Positions 36,001 through 44,824 of a DNA stretch of 64,000 nucleotides are shown in pieces (the first letter of the stretch is position 1; each line of letters begins with the position of its first letter). The notes under the pieces are model-generated. The model made no database searches. It saw only the letters and a list, made by a program, of their open reading frames with translations, and was not told where the DNA came from. The stretch lies in the NCBI GenBank assembly GCA_964404745.1, contig CAYOLG010000005.1:1-64000 (forward strand), given 5' to 3'. The DNA is from Pelagisphaera sp964404745 (GTDB lineage Bacteria; Verrucomicrobiota; Verrucomicrobiia; Opitutales; Opitutaceae). Both the position numbers and the translations under genes were made by a program.

Positions 36001-38687
36001 TTGTGCAGGCCGGTGGTGGGCTCGTCTAACAAAATAAGTGAAGAACCGGATTCAGCTTTGGGTGATTTCGCTGTCTTCTGTTTTGGACTAGTGTTGCCGC
36101 TAAGATACCTAACTAGCTTCAGTCGTTGGGACTCGCCGCCGGAAAGGGTGTTGAGGGGCTGACCCAATTTGAGGTAGCCGAGCCCAATTTGAGTTAGAGC
36201 GGCTAGCTTGTCGTATATTTTTGGGTACTCTTGGAATAGTTGCATGGCCTGCTCGATGGTAAGTTCCAGCAAATCCGAAATGGAATGTCCGAGGAACTTG
36301 ATTTCCAGAAGCTCAGTCTTGAAGCGTCGGCCATTACAGTGAGGGCAGGGAACGAAAACGTCGCTGAGAAACTGCATTTCCACTTTCTCGTACCCCAAGC
36401 CCTTGCAGTGATCGCACCGCCCGTCACCAGCATTGAATGAAAAACTGGATGCCGTATAACCCTCGGCCTCCGCCTCGGGAAGCTTTCCGAAGATTTTGCG
36501 AACCTCGTCCCAGGCATCGACGAAAACGGCCGGATTCGATCGCGGCGTGCGGCTGATTGGGCTTTGGTCGACGAGGACGATTTCATCGAGCTCCGCATCG
36601 CATTGAATTGATTCGATGGTCGCGGGGTCTTCTGCCAGCCGTCCACGCTCGGAAAGGAGGGACTGGTAGAGAGCGTTGTTCATTAAGGTGCTTTTTCCCG
36701 AGCCGGACACACCGCTGACGCAGACGAAACGGGATAGCGGAATATCTATATCCAGGTTTTGGATATTGTGCTTGCTAATCCCTCGAATCCGAATTCGAGG
36801 TTGACTCTTGCCGCAATTTTCGAGCTCGACGGGACGCGGATGGTCGGGAGGGTCGATCGTTCGCGTCCCGGAAAGGTATGAGCCCGTAATGCTCGATTTG
36901 CTGGTGAGTAGCTTTTTAACATCGCCCTGGAACACAACTTGTCCGCCGTTGGCTCCCGGTTCTGGCCCGATCTCCAGCACGTGATCAGCGGCCGTGATCA
37001 TGGCATCGTCGTGTTCGACAACGACGACGGTGTTGCCCGTGTCGACCAAGGTTCGAACGATGCTTATCAGTCGGTCGATGTCGCGAGGATGAAGGCCCAC
37101 CGATGGTTCATCGAGGACGAATAGCGTGTCCACGAGCGAGGTGCCAAGGCATGATGTCAATGTGACGCGCTCGACCTCGCCTCCACTTAAGGTCCTAGCT
37201 GGCCGATCAAGGGTAAGGTAGCCCAGCCCGACATGGTTCAGGTATCGCAGGCGCGACCTAATCGCATCGAGAGCCAAGTTCGACTGACGATTGGCTAACG
37301 CCTCTTTATTTGCAACTTTAGAATCAGCCGTATTTTCAGCTATAAGATCTTGGAGTTCACTTATAGGCGTTTGGTACAGATCAGGGAGGCGCTGGCCGCG
37401 CCATTTCCAGCATAAGGCCTCCGGTTGGAGTCGAGTTCCCTGGCAGTCAGGGCATTTCACGTAGGCTCGATAGCGGGAAAGGAAAATGCGAACGTGCATT
37501 TTGTAGGTATTCTTTTCCAGCCAATTGAAGAATCCTGTGACTCCGTACCAGACGATGCCGTCCCAATCTTCTTCGGCTTTTCGATTTCGGTAGGCCCGTT
37601 CGCCATTTATGACGATGTCCTGATGGCGCTTGGAGAGCTCGTTGAACGGTTCATTAGTTGGAATTTTGAGCCGTTTGCAGGCCCGTTCCAGGTCAGCCTT
37701 GCTTTCCCCATAGACCTGTCCTTCGAAAGGGCGAATCAGGCCCTCTTCGATGCTAAGTTTTGTATCGGGAATTGCGAGACGGTAATCGATTTCGATGACG
37801 CGTCCAAAACCTCGGCATTTGGGACAAGCTCCTAAAGGGGAGTTAAAGGAAAACAGCGCGGGTAGCGCTGGTCTGAATTGGCGCCCCGTTCTTGGCGAAT
37901 GCAAACCACGCGAATAGCGCTCCAGGAATTTGCATTCTTGGTCGAACAAACACAGTTCCCCTTGGCCGAATTCGAGGGCCGTTTCAGCCGCTTCGAGAAA
38001 GCGCTGATAGTGATCCTTTCTAAGCTGTATCCTATCTTGTACGACAAAGATGCGGGAATCGTCATTTTTGGCTATGCGAGTGATGGCCGAGCTATCGTCC
38101 ACTCGGCGGAGAACGCTTTCTGAATCGATAAATCGGGAATAGCCTTGGGCCTTAACATTCTTGAAGATCTCTTTCCAGGTCAGCTTGTCGGGCCGTTTGA
38201 CTTCGAAGGCAACAATGACGGTTTTCCCGCTCTGGGCCGCCAACGATTTGGTCCAAATTGTCTTGGGGTTGTCATCGTGTATTTCTTCACCGGTTTCGGG
38301 ATCGTAGAGAGCCGAGACATGGCTGAACCACATCTTGAAAAAGTCAGTGAGCTCGGTCATCGTACCAACGGTGGAACGCGATGTCTTGATAGTATTCTTT
38401 TGTTCGATGGCGATTGATGGCCGGACGTTTTCCGCCGAATCGAGATCCGGTTTCTCTAAAAGGTCCAAAAATTGCCTGGTATAGGAACTGAACGTTTCCA
38501 CGTAGCGCCGTTGGCCCTCGGCATGAAGCGTTTCGAATACGAGAGAGGATTTGCCGGCGCCGCTTAGGCCAGTTACAGCGACATATTTCCCGAGTGGTAT
38601 GTCGACGTCTATGTTTTTTAGATTGTTTTGCCGGACGCCTCGAAGGCGAATGGCTTGCAGTTTGGAAATCGATTTTGGCATTTGCAT
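33012..38687 (-). CDS. uvrA: Tandem double-length UvrA excinuclease subunit (1,891 aa)
   Basis: DNA-damage recognition ATPase of nucleotide excision repair. Ordinary UvrA is about 940 residues with two ATPase modules; this protein is two UvrA copies in one chain with four modules. P-loops lie near residues 36, 657, 1023 and 1560 (G-L-S-G-A-G-K-S-S, G-V-S-G-S-G-K-S-T twice, G-S-S-G-A-G-K-S-S). Each module has an L-S-G-G-E signature. Zinc-finger pairs such as C-P-K-C...C-P-D-C and C-D-H-C...C-P-H-C are present. Fused UvrA is known from Chlamydia and other PVC bacteria. It follows a glycosyltransferase by 18 bases on the same strand. Confidence 0.95.
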   Translation of the reverse strand: MQMPKSISKLQAIRLRGVRQNNLKNIDVDIPLGKYVAVTGLSGAGKSSLVFETLHAEGQRRYVETFSSYTRQFLDLLEKPDLDSAENVRPSIAIEQKNTIKTSRSTVGTMTELTDFFKMWFSHVSALYDPETGEEIHDDNPKTIWTKSLAAQSGKTVIVAFEVKRPDKLTWKEIFKNVKAQGYSRFIDSESVLRRVDDSSAITRIAKNDDSRIFVVQDRIQLRKDHYQRFLEAAETALEFGQGELCLFDQECKFLERYSRGLHSPRTGRQFRPALPALFSFNSPLGACPKCRGFGRVIEIDYRLAIPDTKLSIEEGLIRPFEGQVYGESKADLERACKRLKIPTNEPFNELSKRHQDIVINGERAYRNRKAEEDWDGIVWYGVTGFFNWLEKNTYKMHVRIFLSRYRAYVKCPDCQGTRLQPEALCWKWRGQRLPDLYQTPISELQDLIAENTADSKVANKEALANRQSNLALDAIRSRLRYLNHVGLGYLTLDRPARTLSGGEVERVTLTSCLGTSLVDTLFVLDEPSVGLHPRDIDRLISIVRTLVDTGNTVVVVEHDDAMITAADHVLEIGPEPGANGGQVVFQGDVKKLLTSKSSITGSYLSGTRTIDPPDHPRPVELENCGKSQPRIRIRGISKHNIQNLDIDIPLSRFVCVSGVSGSGKSTLMNNALYQSLLSERGRLAEDPATIESIQCDAELDEIVLVDQSPISRTPRSNPAVFVDAWDEVRKIFGKLPEAEAEGYTASSFSFNAGDGRCDHCKGLGYEKVEMQFLSDVFVPCPHCNGRRFKTELLEIKFLGHSISDLLELTIEQAMQLFQEYPKIYDKLAALTQIGLGYLKLGQPLNTLSGGESQRLKLVRYLSGNTSPKQKTAKSPKAESGSSLILLDEPTTGLHKHDVKRLLMALQQIVDCGHSLVVIEHNLDVLKSADWIIELGPEAGDNGGRLVFQGSPVNCAVSAETETGKYLARELDASRLMLAAESPKSYGTSRPNGNSNRALQIIGAREHNLKNIDVSIPHYTLSVVTGVSGSGKSTLAFDIAFGEGQRRFMESMSPYARQFVEQLPRPDLDQLNGIQPTVAIEQRVTRGSRKSTVATITEVAQYLRLLYSRLGVPHNPDTGEAMLSQTVTELEKRLDSILRQPAIRKSQQLLMCAPVIRNRKGHHQPIANWVADHGYEMMRVDGEIILTEDFQKLDRYREHNIEIVIADLKSLGGSKTKTNSALQEALQRGKGTALLLDDQEGILSWLSTNRMDPRTGQALPELDPKDFSFNSSKGWCSTCRGHGRIYPWMRERLDDDELLEKSIGADNSDDDESDEIVICPDCHGERLNRTSRHVFLPLKANRWVSLPQLLSLTPRGLLDTLGKLKLDKRGQLIARDIVDQIRERLQFMDSVGLEYLSLDRATQTLSGGEAQRIRLAAQLGSNLAGVLYILDEPSIGLHARDGDRLIDTLKSLRSRGNTLLVVEHDEAMMENADRIIDLGPGAGTQGGELIAEGTLGELKRNKASLTGRYLKKGIPHPLRNSYRKLPSRAADKDSWIEFTGVNFRNLKNQSIRFPTERLVMVCGSSGAGKSSLIRDLLGNAATYAIKAKKKTLDGKLFAKHGKPIEGEEGSVLFHQLTGTNRFRSVLEVDQSPIGKTPRSTPATYLGVFDIIRHFFASLPESKMRGYKPGRFSFNTPHGRCPTCSGAGKVKLEMSFMPDTYMVCEDCNGLRYGQELLELHWRGKSIADTLNMTFDEAAEFFSFHTQLSEIMQLMVETGLGYLTLGQSSPTLSGGEAQRMKLVTELAKGLQTFTDRRRGIQRTNLYILEEPTIGLHLSDCEKLIRLLHRLVDQGHTVIVIEHHLDLIAEADYLIEIGPGGGPKGGKILYQGNLDGLKNSKRSVTREYLKPKIS

Positions 38688-38705
38688 TTAATCCTCAACT
38701 CGAGC

Positions 38706-39791
38706 CTAGCTTCCACGGCTCGAGGAGTGATTCATTCGTGATAGTAATTCTAGGTAGGCCTGCATTTGGGCCTCGGAAGAAAAATTCTTTTGGGCGTATT
38801 CGCGCGCGGCTGCGGACATCCGCTGTCGCAGGTCGGTGTCCGTAATGAGTTTTTCCAGTGACGCGGCAAAGGCTTCTTGATTACCGTGATCGATAAGAAG
38901 TCCGGATATGTTTTGGGCAAAGGTTTCGCTGACGCCGCCTACATCGTAGGCGATGACGGGCAAGCCAGACATCTGGGCTTCGACCAAAGCATTGGGCAAG
39001 GATTCTTTGCCCGATGCGTGGATAGCGATGTCGCAATTCTGGTAGAGACTGGTGGGATCTTCGAGCAATCCTGGGAAATCGACTCGATCATCGATTCCCA
39101 ATCGCTTTGCTTCTTGGATACAGGCATTCCGTTCAGAGCCATCGCCAGCCAGGGTCAGCTTCCAGTCAATGGTTTCGTCTAGCTTACGACAGATTTCGAG
39201 AAGCCGCCTCTGTTTCTTCTCCGGTCGAAACATGCTAACGCAGACGAGATGAGCGGGCCCTTTTTTCAATGGAGCGCTATGCTCCTTATTTGCAGGGAAT
39301 TTTCGGATGCAACCGTTGTAGATGACCGAAGCATCGCTACCTCTATTGATCCCATACTTGGATTGAAGGCGTTTCAGGGCTTCTTGGCTGTTGGCTACGA
39401 GGTGATCCGCTTGCTTCAGAGCTCTGCGCTGGAGCCATGGGATCGATTTACCGGTACGGAAGGTAGCTACGAATCTCAATGGGGATGAGGACGGCGTTAG
39501 AAGACCAACGTGGCAATTGGCCATTCTGCCCATACCTATGGCTACGTCGATTCGTTCGGTTTGCAGCAGTTTATCAAGGCTTGGGGCGAACCAATTGGTT
39601 TTGAGGAGTCCTTGATTTAGAAAGCGCAGTTGATAAGAGCCTTTCGCTGCCCTTTCATCGAGAATGCCGCCTCTCCGAAAGACAATAACGCTGGTCTCAA
39701 GGCCAGCTTGGGCCAGCCCTTCCGCTATGTGTAGCGTCTGGTTTTCGGTACCGCCATTGCGAAGATGGTCCTGAATTAAAGCGATTCGCAT
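38706..39791 (-). CDS. GT-B glycosyltransferase, family 4-like (361 aa)
   Basis: Cytoplasmic retaining glycosyltransferase. The N-terminal domain opens M-R-I-A-L-I-Q-D-H-L-R-N-G-G-T-E-N-Q. The C-terminal domain carries R-P-E-K-K-Q-R-R-L-L, L-A-G-D-G-S-E-R and the donor-binding stretch G-K-E-S-L-P-N-A-L-V-E-A-Q-M-S-G-L-P-V-I-A-Y-D-V-G-G. It would add sugars to a lipid- or protein-linked glycan. It stands 18 bases upstream of uvrA and may share its transcript by chance rather than function. Confidence 0.9.
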   Translation of the reverse strand: MRIALIQDHLRNGGTENQTLHIAEGLAQAGLETSVIVFRRGGILDERAAKGSYQLRFLNQGLLKTNWFAPSLDKLLQTERIDVAIGMGRMANCHVGLLTPSSSPLRFVATFRTGKSIPWLQRRALKQADHLVANSQEALKRLQSKYGINRGSDASVIYNGCIRKFPANKEHSAPLKKGPAHLVCVSMFRPEKKQRRLLEICRKLDETIDWKLTLAGDGSERNACIQEAKRLGIDDRVDFPGLLEDPTSLYQNCDIAIHASGKESLPNALVEAQMSGLPVIAYDVGGVSETFAQNISGLLIDHGNQEAFAASLEKLITDTDLRQRMSAAAREYAQKNFSSEAQMQAYLELLSRMNHSSSRGS

Positions 39792-40112
39792 AAAGGAAAG
39801 GTTATTCAGGCGTTTCCCCCTTGCAGGGCAATTTATTTAGTACGGTCACGGAATGGTTCGAGAGCATGACGGGGTCGGAAACTCGCTCCCGTCTCCCATA
39901 GCGCATTGGCGTTAGCTTATCTGAAAGAAGAGAAAATGAACGCGCCGTAACGTCGCGTTCCATCCTTGGAGCAGGTTGAGAGAGGTGTAGCTCGACCTCC
40001 GGGCGAGCTTAAGTTGGCGCCAAAGCGCTATGCGGGACCGGGTTGGCTTTCAGATTCATATTGAGCTGGCCATGTAAGGCGGGATTGCCTTGTCTAGGTG
40101 GTCATAAGCTAA
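39792..40112. other. Intergenic stretch holding a repeat element
   Basis: About 320 bases between the divergent glycosyltransferase and holin-like genes. The middle (39901-40034) is a MITE-like element described separately; nothing else was recognised. Confidence 0.7.
39901..40034. repeat. MITE-like element with inverted ends
   Basis: The left end is GCGCATTGGCGTTAGCTTA. The right end on the other strand reads GCGCTTTGGCGCCAACTTA. Read on the minus strand, the body (AAGCTCGCCCGGAGGTCG..., then GGAACGCGACGT...CGTTCATT) closely matches 62517-62608. The shared body and ends show a dispersed repeat about 130 bases long. Confidence 0.7.
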
Positions 40113-40589
40113 ATGGAGCTATTCATCAAAAGAGCTTTAGTCAGCGCGCTGGGAGTCTTCATCGGCAGCTCGCTCCTGCCTGGCATCTATTACGACGATT
40201 CGACTTCGCTGATATTGGCGGTCCTGCTTTTAGGGATCTTTTCAGCGGTATTGCGTCCAATATTGGTGCTTTTCACGCTTCCCTTTGTCGTTCTCACAAT
40301 GGGTATTGGCTTGTTGATAATCAACGCCTTACTCTATGCGTTTGTCGGCTATCTGGTAAAGGGATTTTATGTAGACGGCTTTGGTTATGCCTTCTTGGGC
40401 GCTTTTATTATCACGCTTCTCAACCTCTTTTTCAACAACTGGATCGCCGGGGGAGCGAAGCGGTCGAGAACGAGGATTCGCGTGGAAACGCGAAGATCGG
40501 CAGGACCGGACAACGACCAGAGGGTGCGTCGACAAACGCTTTCCGAACGTCGAGCCATTCACCACAACGACGAAGTTATCGATATTTAG
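40113..40589 (+). CDS. Phage-holin-like DUF (PF04020) membrane protein (158 aa)
   Basis: Four hydrophobic segments cover residues ~5-108, with L-R-P-I-L-V-L-F-T-L-P between the second and third, the hallmark of the mycophage-holin-like family. A basic, Arg-rich soluble tail (~110-158) follows. Despite the name, these are mostly chromosomal inner-membrane proteins of unknown role, and no phage genes surround it. It lies 131 bases upstream of lpdA on the same strand. Confidence 0.8.
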   Translation: MELFIKRALVSALGVFIGSSLLPGIYYDDSTSLILAVLLLGIFSAVLRPILVLFTLPFVVLTMGIGLLIINALLYAFVGYLVKGFYVDGFGYAFLGAFIITLLNLFFNNWIAGGAKRSRTRIRVETRRSAGPDNDQRVRRQTLSERRAIHHNDEVIDI

Positions 40590-40720
40590 AAGGCCGTTGC
40601 CCCAATCAGGATGAGTGCCATTCTGGCTTGGTCAATGGTCCCTCTGGCTTTGAAGAAGGATCATTGTCCTAGACACCGGCCAAGATGTTACCTACTGGGT
40701 TGGCTTTGCATAAAAAAACC

Positions 40721-42115
40721 ATGTCTGAAGAGAAATACGATCTCATTGTGATTGGAGGAGGGCCAGCCGGTTATGCGGCTGCCATCAGAGCGGGACAGCT
40801 TGGCAAGCGGGCGGTCTGCGTTGAGATGGAGCGAGCCGGAGGCACCTGTTTGAACTGGGGATGCATACCTAGCAAGGCCCTGCTTAAGAGCGCGGAATTG
40901 ATGGCTAACATTGGCAATGCGGAGGCCTTCGGCATTAAGGTTGGCTCGGTTGACTATGATTTCGCCAAGGTGATTGAGCGGTCTCGTGGAGTGGCTGACC
41001 AGATGGCCAAGGGAATCGAGTTTCTCTTCAAGAAGAACAAGGTCGACTACATCGTGGCCAAGGCTCAAGTAAAAGGTGCCGGTTCCGTCGAGTTGACGGA
41101 AGGGGAGCGCAAAGGAGAGAAGCTTGCTGCTGACAATATCCTCATCGCTACGGGATGTCGGGCCAAGCAACTGCCGTTTTTGCCGGTTGACGGCGAGCGG
41201 GTTATGACCTCGCGGGAAGCTCTCGTCATGAAACAGCAGCCTAAATCGGTGGCCATTATTGGTTCAGGAGCAATTGGAGTCGAATTTGCCTATTTCCTGA
41301 ATGCTTTTGGAACCGATGTGACCATTCTGGAAATTTTGCCTCAGCTGGTGCCTGTCGAGGATGAGGAAGTGGCTAAGGCTTTGGAGCGGGCATTCAAGAA
41401 GCAGAAGATCAAATCTGAACTCGGTATCGGTATCAAAAGCGCGGACATTGGCGACAAGTCGGTAAAGATTGAATACGAGAAAGGCGGCAAGGCGATCTCC
41501 TTGGAAGTGGACGCGGTGATCCAGGCGGTTGGCGTACAAGCTAATCTGGACGGGGCCTTAGCTGATTCCGTTAAGCTGGAAACCGATCGGGGATTTCTAG
41601 TTGTCGATGGTCGCTATCAAACCAATATTGCCGGCATCTATGCTGCGGGCGATATCATAGGCCCGCCGACCCTGGCCCATGTGGCGACCTACGAAGCCAT
41701 TCAAGCGGTCAACGGTATGTTCGGCCAAAGCGAGCCGAAGCGAGTGACTAATTTCCCCGGTTGTACCTATTGCAATCCGCAGATCGCCAGCACGGGTCTC
41801 ACGGAAAAAGCGGCCAAAGAGCAAGGTATCGAGTACAAGGTGGGCAAGTTTCCCTTCCAAGCATCGGGTAAGGCTGTGGCCTCGAATGCCGCCGAAGGAT
41901 TCGTCAAGGTGCTCAGCGTCCCGGATACGGGAGAAATTTTGGGAGCCCACATCATTGGGCATGATGCCACTGAGCTGATAGCGGAGTATTGTCTGGCGAT
42001 GGGAATGGAGGGTACCATCGACGAGATTCATCACACGATTCACGCCCACCCGACCTTGAGCGAGGCCTTGATGGAAGCAGCGGCAGCGACAGCGGACGAA
42101 GCGATACATATTTAG
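40721..42115 (+). CDS. lpdA: Dihydrolipoyl dehydrogenase (464 aa)
   Basis: Flavoenzyme that reoxidises lipoamide in the pyruvate and 2-oxoglutarate dehydrogenase complexes or the glycine cleavage system. ATG 40721 begins M-S-E-E-K-Y-D-L-I-V-I-G-G-G-P-A-G (FAD site). The redox disulfide lies in G-G-T-C43-L-N-W-G-C48-I-P-S-K. An NAD site reads I-I-G-S-G-A-I-G-V-E, and the C-terminal H-A-H-P-T-L-S-E supplies the catalytic His-Glu pair. Length is normal. No E1 or E2 genes lie nearby. Confidence 0.95.
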   Translation: MSEEKYDLIVIGGGPAGYAAAIRAGQLGKRAVCVEMERAGGTCLNWGCIPSKALLKSAELMANIGNAEAFGIKVGSVDYDFAKVIERSRGVADQMAKGIEFLFKKNKVDYIVAKAQVKGAGSVELTEGERKGEKLAADNILIATGCRAKQLPFLPVDGERVMTSREALVMKQQPKSVAIIGSGAIGVEFAYFLNAFGTDVTILEILPQLVPVEDEEVAKALERAFKKQKIKSELGIGIKSADIGDKSVKIEYEKGGKAISLEVDAVIQAVGVQANLDGALADSVKLETDRGFLVVDGRYQTNIAGIYAAGDIIGPPTLAHVATYEAIQAVNGMFGQSEPKRVTNFPGCTYCNPQIASTGLTEKAAKEQGIEYKVGKFPFQASGKAVASNAAEGFVKVLSVPDTGEILGAHIIGHDATELIAEYCLAMGMEGTIDEIHHTIHAHPTLSEALMEAAAATADEAIHI

Positions 42116-42222
42116 CGTTAGGCAGTTGGCTCTAGGCGACCGGCGTCAGGTTGTTCGAAAAGAAAAATGAGGCTGGACTTTGCCCGTCTCAATCCGAGAA
42201 TCGCCGCCTCTTAAGCATAGCC

Positions 42223-42297
42223 GTCCCCGTAGTTCAATGGATAGAGCACCGGTTTCCGGAGCCGGTAATGTGGGTTCGAATCCCGCCGGGGGCACCA
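42223..42297 (+). tRNA. tRNA-Arg(CCG)
   Basis: A complete cloverleaf. The acceptor stem GTCCCCG/CGGGGGC includes a T-G pair. The D arm is GTTC...GAGC. The anticodon stem CCGGT/GCCGG encloses TTCCGGA with anticodon CCG. The T arm is GTGGG-TTCGAAT-CCCGC. The 3' CCA is encoded. It reads CGG arginine codons. Confidence 0.95.
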
Positions 42298-42475
42298 AGA
42301 AATATGGCGCATATGGAGCAGCTGTGTCGAAAGAGCTCTCTTGGCTCTATGCGGCTGGGCGGGATGAAGAAGCCTTGGGCTCGACTTAGCGAGCCTTGCG
42401 AGCGTAGATGGGTCGCGCTCGGCGCGAGTCCACAAGATCTGGAAGCAGTCCAGCCAATCCCGCCGGGGGCCACCA
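42279..42475. repeat. Direct repeat of the tRNA-Arg 3' end, att-like scar
   Basis: AATCCCGCCGGGGGC at the tRNA 3' end (42279-42293) recurs exactly at 42456-42470, again followed by a CACCA-like end. Duplication of a tRNA 3' end is what tyrosine-recombinase integration leaves. The ~160 bases between hold no gene, so this could be a scar of a lost element or a decayed second tRNA copy. Confidence 0.5.
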
Positions 42476-42843
42476 GGCTTCGCGGAGCGTTTTCAGCAGA
42501 TCCCGAAGAGAGTGCGAAGACACGATCAATATCGCGTCACGCAGGTCTTTGAGCTACGCCCGGCTAGGCCTGCTCTGGTATCGCGGCACCCCAGCCCGCT
42601 TGCCAAATTGGAAGCTCTAACTTACGCGGGCTGAAGCCACGCGCTACTGAACCCAATCGGTGGGCTCATTCCATTGACGAAGTGGAGCGTGTTGGGCTGT
42701 GGGGCTCAGTGGCCTTTAAGTCACGAGTTAATGTTGATCAGCATCCCCATTTTGCCTAACTGGCGCATCGCCAGACTTGCGTTGACCGGTTTGGACTGAG
42801 AATGTGAGGGCCTTGTATTTATCATTCTCAACATCCGATCGCT
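42298..42843. other. Non-coding stretch downstream of tRNA-Arg
   Basis: About 550 bases with no convincing gene. Beyond the partial tRNA copy, it holds a short perfect stem CTGGCG/CGCCAG at 42760-42774. Nothing else was recognised. Confidence 0.6.
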
Positions 42844-44031
42844 ATGTTTCTAAGACTTTTTGCTTTGGCCCTCATCTCGGTAACCGCTTCCTTTGCTTGG
42901 GGACACGGTCTGGCGCCTCAGCCGCCTGAGGACGAGTCGCGCAAGATAAGCTTTCCGGATACGGCTGAATATAAGACGCTGGTTTTCGATCCGCACACGC
43001 ATTCCGTTTTTTCCGATGGTCACGTATGGCCCAAGATCCGAGTGGGGGAAGCCTTGCGAGATGGGCTGGACGCCATGGCCGTGACGGAACACTTGGAATA
43101 TCAGCCGCATATCGAAGACATTCCCCATCCCGATCGGAACCGCTCCTACATCGAGACGGCGGAGGCCGCCAAGTATAAAGATCTTCTTGTTGTCGCAGGT
43201 GCGGAGATTACCCGCGACCTTCCTGCTGGCCACATGAATGCGATTTTCATAAAGGATGCCAATAAGCTCTATTCTGTCCCCAATCGGGATGAACTGAAAA
43301 CGACAAACGAGTTTCGCGAGGCGGCCAAACAATGGCCCTCTCGGAGCGCTGTCGAGGCGGCCAATGAGCAAGGCGCATTCTTGTTCTGGAACCATTCATG
43401 GTGGTCCCGCGATTTCCCGAATGGGATTCCGGTTATCACGGATTTCCACATCAACAACATCCGTAAAAACCTTTTGCACGGCATCGAGATCGCCAATGGT
43501 AAGCATTACTCGGAAGACGCCTTCCAGATCGCTTTGGATTACAATTTGGCAGTGATCGGGGTGTCGGATGTCCACGACTTGATCGATTGGGACTACGAAC
43601 CGCACAATGGAGGTCACAGGCCAGTAACCTTGGTTTTTGCCGAAGAGCGAACGGTGGAATCCATGCGGAAAGCGCTGTTCGACCGTCGAACGGTGGTGTG
43701 GTTCAAGAATTGGCTGATGGGTCGAGAGCGAGATCTCCAGCCCCTTCTTGAAGCCTCGCTCAGCTTGGAAGAGGTCGGCTATCGGGATGGGGCGATTTTG
43801 AGTGTAACCATTACCAATGATTCCGATGCAGATTTTCATCTCAGGAACTTGAGCTCCTTTGATTTGCACCAGCACGCAGGGACCTTTGTTGTACCGCAGC
43901 ACAGCTCGGAGCATCTTCTGGTAAAAACAGGAGAAACGGTGGAGTCAGTGTCGCTGGAGTTCGAGGTCCTCAATGCCTTCGTTGCTCCCAATGAAACAGC
44001 CCGGATGAAGTTGTCGGCAGAAGTGGAGTAG
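42844..44031 (+). CDS. Secreted PHP-domain phosphodiesterase, Sb-PDE-like (395 aa)
   Basis: A signal peptide (~1-21) is followed by a PHP metallo-hydrolase domain. The first metal motif D-P-H51-T-H53-S-V-F-S-D-G is clear, with more metal ligands in V-T-E-H-L-E-Y, A-G-A-E-I-T, F-W-N-H-S-W-W and I-G-V-S-D-V-H-D. The last ~100 residues form a beta-rich tail. Related secreted PHP proteins act as phosphodiesterases for organophosphate diesters. Export suggests phosphate or carbon scavenging (inference). Confidence 0.85.
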   Translation: MFLRLFALALISVTASFAWGHGLAPQPPEDESRKISFPDTAEYKTLVFDPHTHSVFSDGHVWPKIRVGEALRDGLDAMAVTEHLEYQPHIEDIPHPDRNRSYIETAEAAKYKDLLVVAGAEITRDLPAGHMNAIFIKDANKLYSVPNRDELKTTNEFREAAKQWPSRSAVEAANEQGAFLFWNHSWWSRDFPNGIPVITDFHINNIRKNLLHGIEIANGKHYSEDAFQIALDYNLAVIGVSDVHDLIDWDYEPHNGGHRPVTLVFAEERTVESMRKALFDRRTVVWFKNWLMGRERDLQPLLEASLSLEEVGYRDGAILSVTITNDSDADFHLRNLSSFDLHQHAGTFVVPQHSSEHLLVKTGETVESVSLEFEVLNAFVAPNETARMKLSAEVE

Positions 44032-44095
44032 GTGTCCTTAACTGGACAGCGGCCATCGGGCAATAGTCTTTGGCTCTCGTTTCAGCCTCGGTATT

Positions 44096-44125
44096 GGTAG
44101 GAGGATCGAGCCGATCCTTCTAACC
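44096..44125. repeat. Palindromic hairpin, family A
   Basis: AGGATCG/CGATCCT around AGC inside GGTAGG...CTAACC. Same family as 7635-7664 and 59141-59208, with T in place of C in the stem. Confidence 0.65.
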
Positions 44126-44306
44126 TTTTGAACGTCTCAGAGCTTGCGGGTCCATCCTTTGTGGTCGCGATCGAGTTCTTCTAGAAAACCTTTTTGCGTG
44201 GGGTATCATTTGCCTTTTTCTGGAAATCGCCCATGTTTTGCTGGTTTATGCCGATTTTATTGCTATCTCCAGGCCATTCATATTCAGAGCCTTGTCTTAA
44301 ATTAAA

Positions 44307-44765
44307 ATGGAACCGCCAACCGTTGAATCTACAACCCCTGACCCCGTTTGCCAATTCTCCATTTTTACCGAGAACAAGGTGGGGAGGCTGGCGGATCTTA
44401 CGCGTCTGTTCGGCCAGAAAGCGATCCATATCTTGGCTCTGAACACGCTCGATACGACGGATAGCGCCATTTTGAGGGTGATCGTTGATGATCCGGACAA
44501 AGCTCGTGAATTGCTTAGGGAAAACGGCGTGTCCTTTTCGGAAAGCCAGGTGCTGGCCGTGGAAATCGCGGGGGAACATGACGTTGAGCACGTCCTGACG
44601 ACGTTGCTGGAGACGGAAGTCAATATAGACTATATTTATTCATTCATAAGCCGGCCCATGGGGAGATCTGCTCTCGCGATGAGTATCGAGGACATGGATA
44701 TCGCTATGGATATATTGGGGGCTAGAAATCATAAAGTCTTGAGTCAACGGGATATTTCTCGCTAA
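44307..44765 (+). CDS. Tandem ACT-domain protein (152 aa)
   Basis: Two ACT folds: Q-F-S-I-F-T-E-N-K-V-G-R-L-A-D-L-T-R-L-F-G (residues ~16-36 start the first) and V-L-A-V-E-I-A-G-E-H-D-V-E-H-V-L-T-T-L-L-E (~84 starts the second). ACT pairs bind amino acids and regulate enzymes or transport. No enzymatic domain is attached, so this is a stand-alone regulator. It lies 59 bases upstream of the adenylate-kinase-like gene. Confidence 0.85.
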   Translation: MEPPTVESTTPDPVCQFSIFTENKVGRLADLTRLFGQKAIHILALNTLDTTDSAILRVIVDDPDKARELLRENGVSFSESQVLAVEIAGEHDVEHVLTTLLETEVNIDYIYSFISRPMGRSALAMSIEDMDIAMDILGARNHKVLSQRDISR

Positions 44766-44824
44766 TCGTGCCGTTTTTGGGAGATAGAAACAGTCTAAGC
44801 GGGCTTGCAAGTTCGCGTTGCTGA

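Noticed and set aside
40113..40589. Prophage, because of the holin-like name
   Set aside because: No integrase, capsid, tail or lysis genes are nearby, and this family is common on bacterial chromosomes.
42151..42552. Open frame across and beyond tRNA-Arg
   Set aside because: It overlaps the tRNA itself, has no family resemblance and depends on the duplicated tRNA end.
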